6,113 bases of DNA from Planctomycetota bacterium (GTDB lineage: Bacteria > Planctomycetota > Planctomycetia > Gemmatales > Gemmataceae), in contig JAGWVO010000225.1 of assembly GCA_018970845.1 (NCBI GenBank), positions 1 to 6,113 of the forward strand, written 5' to 3'. Position 1 is the stretch's first letter; every line of letters begins with the position of its first letter. The position numbers were made by a program, and so were the translations under genes. Shown one piece after another: positions 1 to 6,113 of this stretch. Under the pieces are notes generated by a model that was not told the origin of the DNA, searched no databases, and was given only the letters and a program-made list of their open reading frames with translations.

Positions 1-1
1 A

Positions 2-2035
2 CGCGGCAAAACGATTCAGCGGCAACGGAGCCTGCAAACGCAGGGAGTTGAACGGTTCCAGTTCCAGCAGGCTGGTGCCCGTGGGAACATCCGCCGGCAA
101 TTCCGCGGACAGGCGATGGCCGCCGAAAGCAAGCGACGCCTCGGCAATGCCCGTCACCCTCACCCCGCCCGGATGACCGTATCCTTCCTCGGCCGCGATT
201 TTCACGGTCACCCGCCTGGGCGGCCCGGCATTGTCCACCAGCAGGCGGATTCGGTGCCCGCAACGGGCCGCCATCCGGTTCGCCGGCCCGGGCCCCTCCA
301 GCGGATAGCCTTCCGCAAGCCGCACCAAGGGCGCGGAAACGGGCACGGTCTCCCCATCGGGCGCCTTGATCGCGAACCAGAGGCGCCCCGCCCCCCGGCT
401 TTCCAGAGGCGGGCCCAGTAGTTGCTCGAACGACGCCCGTACCTCCGATGCGTTTTGGAATCCACGAAGGTCGATCCACAGGCCCCGCCAGCCTTCCGAC
501 GCCAAAAGCGACACCATCTTGCGCGGTGGCAGCGACGCGACCCAGCGGCACCATGCCTCGGCCGGCCTGTTGGTGATGCCGCCAAAGCTGAAGCGCCCCC
601 GCGGCACATGAAGCGGCGCGGCGAAATGATCGTAAGGCCCCATGGAGCCGGTAGGCACCGCTTCCGGATAACCCAGATGGGGCAACTGGAAATGCCGAGC
701 CTCGGCGCCGGCGCGATGCCCGATTTCCATCCCGAACTCCCTGAGAGCTTCCCAGTCGCGGGATCGCTCCGGGGGATTCGCCGCGGTCGGCTTGCACCGC
801 TGGTCGGCCAATCCGATGGCCACCAAAACCGCCGACAAGGCCACCTGAAGCGCGCCCCGGCCCCCCAAGCCGGGCATGAGCGTGAAGGCCGTCGCGACCA
901 ACCCGAGGAACGCGATGGGCAAACCCGCCCGCCCGAGCACGCGTATGCCCGGCACGGCGTAAGCCACCATGGAACCCAAGCCTCCGGGCACCGACAATGC
1001 CAACAGCATCAGGATCAGAAAACCCGCCGATTCAACCGGGCCGCCCCGCCGGCCCGCGACCACAGCCATCAGGGCCACCACCGCTCCCACGGAGGCGCAA
1101 GCTCCCATTGAATAAGTTTCAGCCTCGTGGAGGGGACGATGCGGTCCGTTGAATTCGCGGCGGAAGACGCCCAAGCCGGTGGGATGCCCCTCGGAAGGCA
1201 ACAAGAGGTTGAGCGGCTTGAGGGCGAAAACCTCGGATTCCAGCGGCAACCTGGCTCCCACCATGGGATTGGGGCCGTCTTGCCGGTAGGCTGTCGGCAA
1301 GTAGCCGATCGCGCAGCCGAGGCCGGCGGCGAACGCGAGAGCCAAGCCGGCAACCAACGGCCGGAACGATTTCCGGCACAATCCGGAACGTGCCGCCGCG
1401 GCAACCACCAGAAAGCTGGCGAACCACGCGTAATAAAGGCCTGCCAAGCCACCCGCGAAGGCCACCAGCGGATCCCACCATCGCACCTGGTTGGATTCGG
1501 CAGACTTCGCATCCACCGACCGGGCCAGGGCCAACGCCGGCATCAACTGCCATGGAACCAGGAAATAACCGGCCAAAAACAGGTGGTTCACCTGGGACAG
1601 GTGATAAGGCAGGCAGGCGAACAGCGTCGCCAGGGCGCCTGAGATCCAAGGGCCGATTCCCAACCACCGGAACGCCAGGTGGGCCGAGAGAACAATGAGG
1701 GGGAAGTCCGCGACCAACGCCAGGTTCATCACCACCGCGGGATCGGAGTGGAACCGGCACAACGCCTGAAGCGCCGCCAGGTGAAGCAGGTCGGCGCGCG
1801 GATAATCCGCCAAATCCTGACTGCCCGGAAGTCCGACCCGCGAATCACCCATCCAACCCTCGCCACGGGCCATCGCGTCGATCCATTGCAGCATCATCAA
1901 TCCGTCGCCATCGTGCGTGGCGGGTATGGCCAGTCCCGTCTGATGCAATCCGAGCGAAACAACGGCGTAGGCCGTGGCGGCGGCCATGGCCAAAATCAGG
2001 GGGATAATCCGGACCATCCGTGGCAAGAAGCGCAT
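2..2035 (-). CDS. Large polytopic membrane protein, GT-C glycosyltransferase-like, 3' end beyond the window
   Basis: This frame is open without a stop from an ATG at 2035 to the left edge, so the stop codon lies outside the window. The 678 visible residues start with a basic stretch (MRFLPRMVR) and a membrane helix at about 10-30. A loop follows with an acidic HDGDG motif at 41-45. Further hydrophobic segments lie near 97-124, 128-144, 149-172, 188-214, 225-246, 310-327, 336-352, 369-388 and 395-409, about ten in all. From about 420 the protein is soluble, with FQLPHLGYPE (449-458), YDH (468-470) and RFSFGG (481-486), then a beta-rich tail. I recall this order of motifs from a family of bacterial membrane proteins annotated as membrane glycosyltransferases or sugar translocases; the early acidic loop would fit a GT-C active site. 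Lipid-linked sugar transfer to the outer face of the membrane is inference. The start is uncertain: in-frame ATGs also occur at 2080 and 2131, and none has a clear Shine-Dalgarno. A basic N-terminus running straight into the first helix favours 2035. Confidence 0.85.
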   Translation of the reverse strand, partial: MRFLPRMVRIIPLILAMAAATAYAVVSLGLHQTGLAIPATHDGDGLMMLQWIDAMARGEGWMGDSRVGLPGSQDLADYPRADLLHLAALQALCRFHSDPAVVMNLALVADFPLIVLSAHLAFRWLGIGPWISGALATLFACLPYHLSQVNHLFLAGYFLVPWQLMPALALARSVDAKSAESNQVRWWDPLVAFAGGLAGLYYAWFASFLVVAAAARSGLCRKSFRPLVAGLALAFAAGLGCAIGYLPTAYRQDGPNPMVGARLPLESEVFALKPLNLLLPSEGHPTGLGVFRREFNGPHRPLHEAETYSMGACASVGAVVALMAVVAGRRGGPVESAGFLILMLLALSVPGGLGSMVAYAVPGIRVLGRAGLPIAFLGLVATAFTLMPGLGGRGALQVALSAVLVAIGLADQRCKPTAANPPERSRDWEALREFGMEIGHRAGAEARHFQLPHLGYPEAVPTGSMGPYDHFAAPLHVPRGRFSFGGITNRPAEAWCRWVASLPPRKMVSLLASEGWRGLWIDLRGFQNASEVRASFEQLLGPPLESRGAGRLWFAIKAPDGETVPVSAPLVRLAEGYPLEGPGPANRMAARCGHRIRLLVDNAGPPRRVTVKIAAEEGYGHPGGVRVTGIAEASLAFGGHRLSAELPADVPTGTSLLELEPFNSLRLQAPLPLNRFAA

Positions 2036-2043
2036 GACCGGGC

Positions 2044-2073
2044 AAGATACGAAAACCTGAACGCCCTGGTCAA
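2044..2073 (-). promoter_or_regulatory. Candidate sigma-70-type promoter for the membrane protein gene
   Basis: On the minus strand TTGACC (2073-2068) matches the -35 consensus at five of six bases. TATCTT (2049-2044) matches the -10 consensus at four of six, with an 18-base spacer. Transcription would begin around 2037, next to the ATG at 2035, implying an almost leaderless message. This agrees with the absence of a Shine-Dalgarno before that ATG. Such matches arise by chance, so this is only a candidate. Confidence 0.25.
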
Positions 2074-2151
2074 CCTCCATACGGATGGTGAAACCGGGCA
2101 GATTTCCCGATCCTGCTGATGTTCGGCCCATGATGCACCGATGAATGAGGA

Positions 2152-2172
2152 GATGGGACAGGAAGTCCCATC
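2152..2172. repeat. Perfect 8-bp inverted repeat in the divergent intergenic region
   Basis: Arms GATGGGAC (2152-2159) and GTCCCATC (2165-2172) are exact reverse complements separated by five bases (AGGAA). The repeat lies between the divergent membrane protein and ABC genes, 21 bases before the ABC Shine-Dalgarno. It could be a dimeric repressor operator, or a hairpin in the ABC mRNA leader. There is no T run after it, so it does not look like an intrinsic terminator. No regulator gene is visible in the window. Confidence 0.5.
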
Positions 2173-2193
2173 GTTGGGGATGGTGCCGGCGTG

Positions 2194-2198
2194 GGAGG
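2194..2198 (+). promoter_or_regulatory. Shine-Dalgarno that sets the ABC ATPase start
   Basis: GGAGG sits 7 bases before the GTG at 2206. The upstream in-frame GTG at 2191 overlaps this region and would include the Shine-Dalgarno in its own coding sequence, so 2206 is the better start. Confidence 0.7.
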
Positions 2199-2205
2199 GA
2201 ATGCC

Positions 2206-3207
2206 GTGGCGGAAGTCGCTGCGGAAGATCCGGTGGTTGAGACCGTTCAACTCACCAAGATCTACCAGAACCGCCATATCGCGTTGAACGATGTCTCGCT
2301 CCGTCTGGAGCGGGGCTGCGTGCTGGGATTGCTGGGCGCCAATGGAGCCGGCAAGACCACGCTGCTGCGCCTCATCATCGGCTTGCACCGCCCGACCGCC
2401 GGCAGCGCCCGCGTGTTCGGCGAGGACATGACCCCCAACAGCGCCGCCCTCAGGCGCCGCATCGGCTACATCCCCACGAACCCCCGGTTCCCCAAGGGAA
2501 TGACGCCGATCACCTACCTCGACTACATGGCCAAGCTTTTCGGCTTGCCAAGCGATGTCCGCAAGCCGCGAATGGGGATGCTGCTGAGAGCCGTCGACCT
2601 GCTGGGCGCCGGCGGCACCCAGATCGACACCTTCTCCAACGGCATGACGGCGCGCCTGGCGGTGGCGACGAGCCTGATCAACGATCCCGACCTGCTCATT
2701 TGGGACGAGCCCACCCATGGCCTCGACCCCGAGGCCCGCCGCAGCATGCTCGACCTCATCAAGGGGCTGAGCAAGGAAAAGACCCTCATTGTCTCAAGCC
2801 ACAACCTTGGCGACATCGACGAGGTCTGCAACCACGCGGCGGTTCTCAGCCACGGTCAACTGATCTACAGCGGCCCCCTGCACGACCTGAAGACGCGGAT
2901 GCGCCGCAACCACTACGAGATTGATGTCGACGGAGACCAGAAGAGCGTCACCCGCGCCCTGGCCACGATCAAGACCCTCGGCGATGTGCAGCACGCCTCG
3001 CTCGAACACCGGCGCATCACCCTCCGACTCCAGGAGGATGCCGTGGCGGCTTCCTCGCTGGCGCAGGTCTTCCAGACGCTCAGCGACGGCAAGCTCACCC
3101 TGGTCGGCATCCGGAGCGTCGGCCAGCAGACCGAAGAGGCGTACTTGGACCTCGTGGAAAAAGAGGAACAGCGTGGCTTCACCCGCATCTATCGTCAGGC
3201 TGCCTAA
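2206..3207 (+). CDS. ABC-2-type exporter ATP-binding protein
   Basis: This 333-residue ATPase would power the membrane protein encoded just downstream. Visible motifs: Walker A GANGAGKTT (44-52), signature-loop variant FSNGM (143-147, in place of LSGGQ), Walker B LLIWDEP (163-169) with catalytic Glu168, D-loop GLD (172-174) and switch His199 in SSHN. The Q-loop position after IGYIP reads Thr91-Asn92 rather than Gln. After the nucleotide-binding domain (to about 230) comes a C-terminal extension of about 100 residues with alternating strands and helices, as is common in ATPases of drug, lipid or polysaccharide ABC-2 exporters. The start is GTG 2206, chosen for its Shine-Dalgarno; GTG 2191 would add five residues. 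The stop lies 7 bases before the permease ATG, so the two genes are almost certainly co-transcribed. The substrate cannot be read from the sequence. A role in transport is very likely; the cargo is unknown. Confidence 0.95.
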   Translation: MAEVAAEDPVVETVQLTKIYQNRHIALNDVSLRLERGCVLGLLGANGAGKTTLLRLIIGLHRPTAGSARVFGEDMTPNSAALRRRIGYIPTNPRFPKGMTPITYLDYMAKLFGLPSDVRKPRMGMLLRAVDLLGAGGTQIDTFSNGMTARLAVATSLINDPDLLIWDEPTHGLDPEARRSMLDLIKGLSKEKTLIVSSHNLGDIDEVCNHAAVLSHGQLIYSGPLHDLKTRMRRNHYEIDVDGDQKSVTRALATIKTLGDVQHASLEHRRITLRLQEDAVAASSLAQVFQTLSDGKLTLVGIRSVGQQTEEAYLDLVEKEEQRGFTRIYRQAA

Positions 3208-3214
3208 CCGCGGC

Positions 3215-3988
3215 ATGGCATCCGACCCCGAACCGGCGCAGGTTTCGTACCTGCCCTGGCTGCCTTACTGGGCCGTGATGGAAGCCGATTTCCTGCAGGT
3301 GCTGCGGTCGTGGGTTTACCGGTCGTGGGTGCTGGTGGTGGCTCTCACCGCCATCGGCCTGTTCACCTACCGTTGGGGCCTTCACCACGAGGCCAAGATC
3401 ATCCAGCCGGCCTCCCATGTGATCATCCACCTCATGCGCGGCATGCTGGTGGGCAGCGTGGCGCTGGTGGGCGTGATCGCCGCGGGGGCGATCGCGGCGG
3501 AGCGGGGATCGCTTGCCGACAGCATCCTTTCACGCGGCATCAGCCGGCACCAGTACTATCTCGGCAAATGGCATGGCCGCCTGCTCGCCATCATGCTGGG
3601 GCACGCGCTGCTGGGGGCGATCGCGATCACGGGCGCGCGCTTCGTGCTGCATGAGGATGTCACCGTGGAGGGGGGCGCGGCCGCCGTGGCCATGTCGGGC
3701 GCGATGCTCGCGGTGGTCGTCAGCCTGGGCGTGATGATGAGCGCGTTGTTCGCCCGTCCCCTGGCCGCCGCGGCGGCCCTGTGGGTGCTGCTCTACGCCG
3801 CGGGCGTGGTCTTCGGGGCGCTGCCCCATTCGGTGCCCACGCCCGAGTGGGTGCTGCAAAAGCTCCCATATGTGCTCAAGGGCGAGTTCACCCGCGAGAT
3901 GCTGATGCAGGTGGGCATGTACGCCGGCGGCGCCTGCCTCGCCAGCGCCGTGGTCGGCATGTTCCTGTTCTCGCGGAAAGACATCTGA
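3215..3988 (+). CDS. ABC-2-type exporter permease
   Basis: This 257-residue integral membrane protein pairs with the ATPase upstream. After a short cytoplasmic N-terminus, about six membrane helices can be placed near 38-54, 68-95, 121-144, 156-178, 181-203 and 232-253. Between the second and third lies ERGSLADSILSRGISRHQYY (96-115), which resembles the cytoplasmic 'ERxxGTLELLLSRPVSRxxYxLGK' segment of ABC-2 permeases, thought to contact the ATPase. The protein ends in a charged SRKDI tail. The frame is open far upstream inside the ATPase gene, but only the ATG at 3215 gives a sensible N-terminus. No strong Shine-Dalgarno precedes it, so translation probably depends on ribosomes finishing the ATPase 7 bases earlier. 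One ATPase and one short permease imply a homodimeric transporter, unless another subunit is encoded elsewhere. The substrate is unknown. Confidence 0.92.
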   Translation: MASDPEPAQVSYLPWLPYWAVMEADFLQVLRSWVYRSWVLVVALTAIGLFTYRWGLHHEAKIIQPASHVIIHLMRGMLVGSVALVGVIAAGAIAAERGSLADSILSRGISRHQYYLGKWHGRLLAIMLGHALLGAIAITGARFVLHEDVTVEGGAAAVAMSGAMLAVVVSLGVMMSALFARPLAAAAALWVLLYAAGVVFGALPHSVPTPEWVLQKLPYVLKGEFTREMLMQVGMYAGGACLASAVVGMFLFSRKDI

Positions 3989-4004
3989 AACAACCTGAAA
4001 CTGG

Positions 4005-5864
4005 CTAGAAAAGTCCTTCCAGCGGCCCTCCGCGAACGGCCATGGCCTCGACGCGCCGGGTCACTTCCGGATCCTCCACCAAGGGCGGGGCATGATGAGG
4101 CTTGCGCCTCGCGTCGATCACAAGGGAACCGGCGCACCCCCAATGCTTGTCCGCAATCGACTCGCCGATGCCGTGAAGGTCGGCCGCGGGATTCGACCGG
4201 GTGAACGCGGCCCATAGCCAGTTTTCCCGGCTTGCCGAGGTGAATTCGCTGTCGTCCACCAGCAGGATGAGCGGGAACCGGTTGACCGGATGTTCCAACC
4301 CAAGCGAAACGGCAAGGCGCCTCGCGTCGGCCCGCCCCCCCGAACCGGCGCGTTCCCAGGCCGGCCCGCTCAACGCCAGCACGCCGGGGGCGCACACCCG
4401 CGGGGCGCCCCAACCCTCGGGGAACGACATGGAACCATCGACCTCGCTCGGCAATTCACGCCGGGGGGCGCCCGCCGCCGCCAGAATCACCTTGGATCCG
4501 CTGTTCAGGCCGTCTCCCGAGTAATCGAGCGTGTCGATCGTCGTGCGCGTGATCAGATGCGCATCACGGCGCCAGTCGGCCCTGAGCAGCAGGTGGCGAA
4601 ACACGCCGTCGATATCGTCGGCGCTCAGGGACGGGTCGTCGTCTCCAGCGACGATCAGCAGATACTTCGCCAGGGAAAGCTGCCCCTGGCCCAATATGGC
4701 GAACGCCTGCGTGAGCAACTCCTGCGGAATGCGTTCGCGCGCGTACGGCACATACCGTTCGCTCCCAACGGCCAGAAGGAGCGGATGCACCCCGGCGGCG
4801 TCGACGGCATGCACCGACCTCACACCTGGCAACACGGCGGGAAGCACGGGCGCGGCCAACTCATGGATGAATTCCCCGAAACTCGTGTCCTCCTGCGGCG
4901 GCCGACCCACCACGGTGAAGGGCCAGATCGCGCCGGGACGGTGGGTGACCCGCTCCACCCGCATGACTGGAAAATCGTGCTTGAGGCTGTAATAGCCCAA
5001 ATGGTCCCCAAAGGGACCCTCGGGCTTGGTGTTCCCGCCATCCACGGTTCCGACGATGCAAAAGTCGGCCTGTGAAGGCACCAGAAGGCGCATGGCCATG
5101 CCTTGGGAGTCGCGCGGCCGGTGGTACCAGATGCCACGCCCGGCCAGGGCGCCGGCGAAGGCGACCTCGGGCACTCCCTCCGGCAGGGGCATCACCGCGG
5201 CCACGGTGAGCGCCGGCGGGCCTCCCACCCAGATGGCCACTCTCAATGCCTCGCCCCGGGCGATCGCCTCGGCGTGGTGAACGCCGATTCCCCTGTGGAT
5301 CTGGTAGTGCAGGCCCACCTCCCTGTCGGGCTCATGATGCGCGCCGGCGAGTTGAACCCGGTACATGCCGAGGTTGGATTTCATCCAACCCGGACGGGCA
5401 GGCGATTCGGAATAAACGAGTGGCAATGTCACATAAGGTCCGCCATCGCCTGGCCACGAAACCAGCCCGGGCAATTCGCCCAGCCTGGCCTCATGGCGGG
5501 TGGACGGACCGAACCAGCCCACCCGGGGTAGGGCATGGAATCCAGCAAGGGGCACTCCCGCGGTGCGCCAAGGCCGCCTCCAGGCCCAGGCCGGGTCGCC
5601 CTTGAGCCGCATGATGTGCTCCATGCGGTTGAGGGTGTCGCGGAAGATCCACCGGGTGCGCTCGAGCGAACCGAACAGGTTCGAGAGCATCGGAAAACGG
5701 CAACCCTTGGGGCGGGTGAACAGGAGGGCCGGCCCGCCAGCGCGATAGACCCGCCTCTGGATTTCAGCCATTTCAAGCCGCGGATCGATTTCGGCGTCGA
5801 TCCGCCTGAGCATTCCGTGCCGCTCGAGGTCGCCAACGCAATCGGTCAGGTTTCGGTAGCCCAC
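4005..5864 (-). CDS. UbiD-family prenylated-FMN-dependent decarboxylase, long form
   Basis: This 619-residue cytoplasmic enzyme would remove (or add) a carboxyl group on an aromatic or unsaturated acid, using prenylated FMN made by a UbiX-type enzyme. The N-terminus (DPRLEMAEIQRRV, GGPALLF, LSNLFG) matches the UbiD N-terminal domain. The core has SNLGMYR (163-169), whose Asn164 and Arg169 fit the metal/cofactor Asn and catalytic Arg, then LHYQIHRG (185-192) with the expected His, and EGPFGD (282-287) with the catalytic acidic pair. The usual metal-binding Glu in the 'AEIVLEG' region appears as Asp267 (QADF). It is over 100 residues longer than E. coli UbiD (about 497), with extra sequence around 70-160 and in the C-terminal third. 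I recall close resemblance to a long subfamily in Bacteroidota and relatives often annotated for menaquinone synthesis; that role is inference. The GTG start has a strong Shine-Dalgarno and an in-frame TAG seven codons upstream. The gene stands alone and converges on the ABC permease. Confidence 0.93.
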   Translation of the reverse strand: MGYRNLTDCVGDLERHGMLRRIDAEIDPRLEMAEIQRRVYRAGGPALLFTRPKGCRFPMLSNLFGSLERTRWIFRDTLNRMEHIMRLKGDPAWAWRRPWRTAGVPLAGFHALPRVGWFGPSTRHEARLGELPGLVSWPGDGGPYVTLPLVYSESPARPGWMKSNLGMYRVQLAGAHHEPDREVGLHYQIHRGIGVHHAEAIARGEALRVAIWVGGPPALTVAAVMPLPEGVPEVAFAGALAGRGIWYHRPRDSQGMAMRLLVPSQADFCIVGTVDGGNTKPEGPFGDHLGYYSLKHDFPVMRVERVTHRPGAIWPFTVVGRPPQEDTSFGEFIHELAAPVLPAVLPGVRSVHAVDAAGVHPLLLAVGSERYVPYARERIPQELLTQAFAILGQGQLSLAKYLLIVAGDDDPSLSADDIDGVFRHLLLRADWRRDAHLITRTTIDTLDYSGDGLNSGSKVILAAAGAPRRELPSEVDGSMSFPEGWGAPRVCAPGVLALSGPAWERAGSGGRADARRLAVSLGLEHPVNRFPLILLVDDSEFTSASRENWLWAAFTRSNPAADLHGIGESIADKHWGCAGSLVIDARRKPHHAPPLVEDPEVTRRVEAMAVRGGPLEGLF

Positions 5865-5872
5865 GCGGCGCG

Positions 5873-5877
5873 CCTCC
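5873..5877 (-). promoter_or_regulatory. Shine-Dalgarno of the UbiD-family gene
   Basis: On the minus strand GGAGG precedes the GTG at 5864 by 8 bases. It supports a GTG start that could otherwise be doubted. An in-frame TAG just upstream rules out a longer protein. Confidence 0.7.
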
Positions 5878-5948
5878 GGAGTCTAGTTTTATGGTAGTCG
5901 CGAAAGACAGGCCGGCTGTTGACCGGTTAAGCTCAAATCCTGGAGGTC

Positions 5949-6113
5949 GTGCGGAAACCGTTCATCGAGGTGATGGATGAGGCCATGGCAGGGATTCTTC
6001 GCGCCAAACCCCGCGGGAAAGCGTTCGCATCGCGGCAGGAATGTGGCGCACCGCCCGGATAACACTCCGGGGTGCCATCCTCACGGATCATCCGGATTGG
6101 AAGACCGGGGAAG
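5949..6113 (+). pseudogene. Small conserved protein (GMWR...HPDW type), frameshifted and cut by the window edge
   Basis: From GTG 5949 the frame encodes 37 residues, including IEVMDEAMAGILRAK, and stops at TAA 6060-6062. From base 6008 another frame, open to the right edge, reads TPRESVRIAAGMWRTAR and later HPDW. Joined, the two parts resemble a short protein family (about 80-100 residues) that I recall from Planctomycetota, Verrucomicrobiota and Chloroflexota, of the form 'EVMDxAMAxVLRxKTPAERLxIAxGMWRxAR...HPDW'. The junction is at GCC-AAA-CCCC (6003-6012); one extra base there would restore a single frame. The cause could be a real inactivating deletion or an assembly error. GGAGG (5942-5946) is only 2 bases from the GTG, so the start is uncertain; an in-frame TAA at 5928-5930 limits it upstream. 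Function is unknown. In other genomes I recall such genes beside nucleotidyltransferase-like genes, which cannot be tested here. Confidence 0.6.

Noticed and set aside
422..1111. Plus-strand open frame of 229 codons opposite the membrane protein
   Set aside because: Its translation is low-complexity, rich in Arg, Pro, Gly and His, typical of an antisense shadow in GC-rich DNA. The minus-strand frame across the same bases gives coherent membrane helices and conserved motifs.
1119..1760. Minus-strand open frame of 213 codons
   Set aside because: It overlaps the membrane protein gene on the same strand in another frame and is rich in Gly, Arg and Pro with no recognisable motif.
1996..2718. Minus-strand open frame of 240 codons across the intergenic region and the ATPase
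   Set aside because: It is antisense to Walker A and Walker B coding sequence of a clear ATPase, and its composition is shadow-like.
2921..3214. Upstream extension of the permease frame into the ATPase gene
   Set aside because: The extra residues are Ser/Arg/Pro-rich shadow sequence of the ATPase. The membrane protein begins sensibly at ATG 3215.
4290..5075. Plus-strand open frame of 261 codons opposite the UbiD-family gene
   Set aside because: It is antisense to a gene with conserved catalytic motifs and shows no motif or plausible domain of its own.
5372..5390. Perfect 7-bp inverted repeat (GGTTGGA / TCCAACC, 5-base spacer)
   Set aside because: It lies in the UbiD coding sequence over the GWMKSNL residues, where the catalytic-site SNLG motif constrains the bases. 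The symmetry is most likely chance.
5921..5940. Partly palindromic TTGACC...TTAAGCTCAA stretch upstream of both divergent right-hand genes
   Set aside because: The TTGACC has no acceptable -10 partner at normal spacing, and TTAAGCTCAA is an imperfect palindrome. This is too weak to call a promoter or operator.

Overview
The window comes from a GC-rich bacterial chromosome. Three things hint at the Planctomycetota/Verrucomicrobiota side of the bacteria: a long-form UbiD decarboxylase, a large polytopic membrane protein with a C-terminal extracytoplasmic domain, and a small protein with a 'GMWR...HPDW' core. This placement rests on recalled family resemblance, and there is no rRNA or other marker to test it. 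No tRNA, rRNA, CRISPR array, insertion sequence or phage gene was seen.

Layout. Positions 1 to about 2035 (minus strand) hold the 5' part of a large membrane protein gene that runs off the left edge. It is open for at least 678 codons, with about ten membrane segments followed by a soluble domain, and resembles GT-C-type membrane glycosyltransferases. Positions 2036-2205 are a divergent control region with a perfect 8-bp inverted repeat and a possible minus-strand promoter. Positions 2206-3988 (plus strand) are a two-gene ABC-2-type exporter operon, an ATPase and its six-helix permease, 7 bases apart. Positions 4005-5864 (minus strand) are a complete UbiD-family prenylated-FMN decarboxylase, converging on the exporter with a gap of only 16 bases. 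From 5949 to the right edge (plus strand) lies the start of a small conserved gene whose reading frame is broken by an apparent one-base deletion.

How the genes relate. The two ABC genes clearly form one transporter, with no substrate evident. The membrane protein is transcribed away from them from a shared intergenic region, so co-regulation is possible but unproven. UbiD has its own start and ribosome binding site and looks like an independent metabolic gene, perhaps in quinone biosynthesis; no UbiX partner or other quinone gene is in view. The window shows no convincing new multi-gene system. The points most worth a second look are the frameshifted small gene, the intergenic inverted repeat, the duplicated unit in the UbiD C-terminus and departures from consensus in the ABC ATPase and UbiD active-site motifs.
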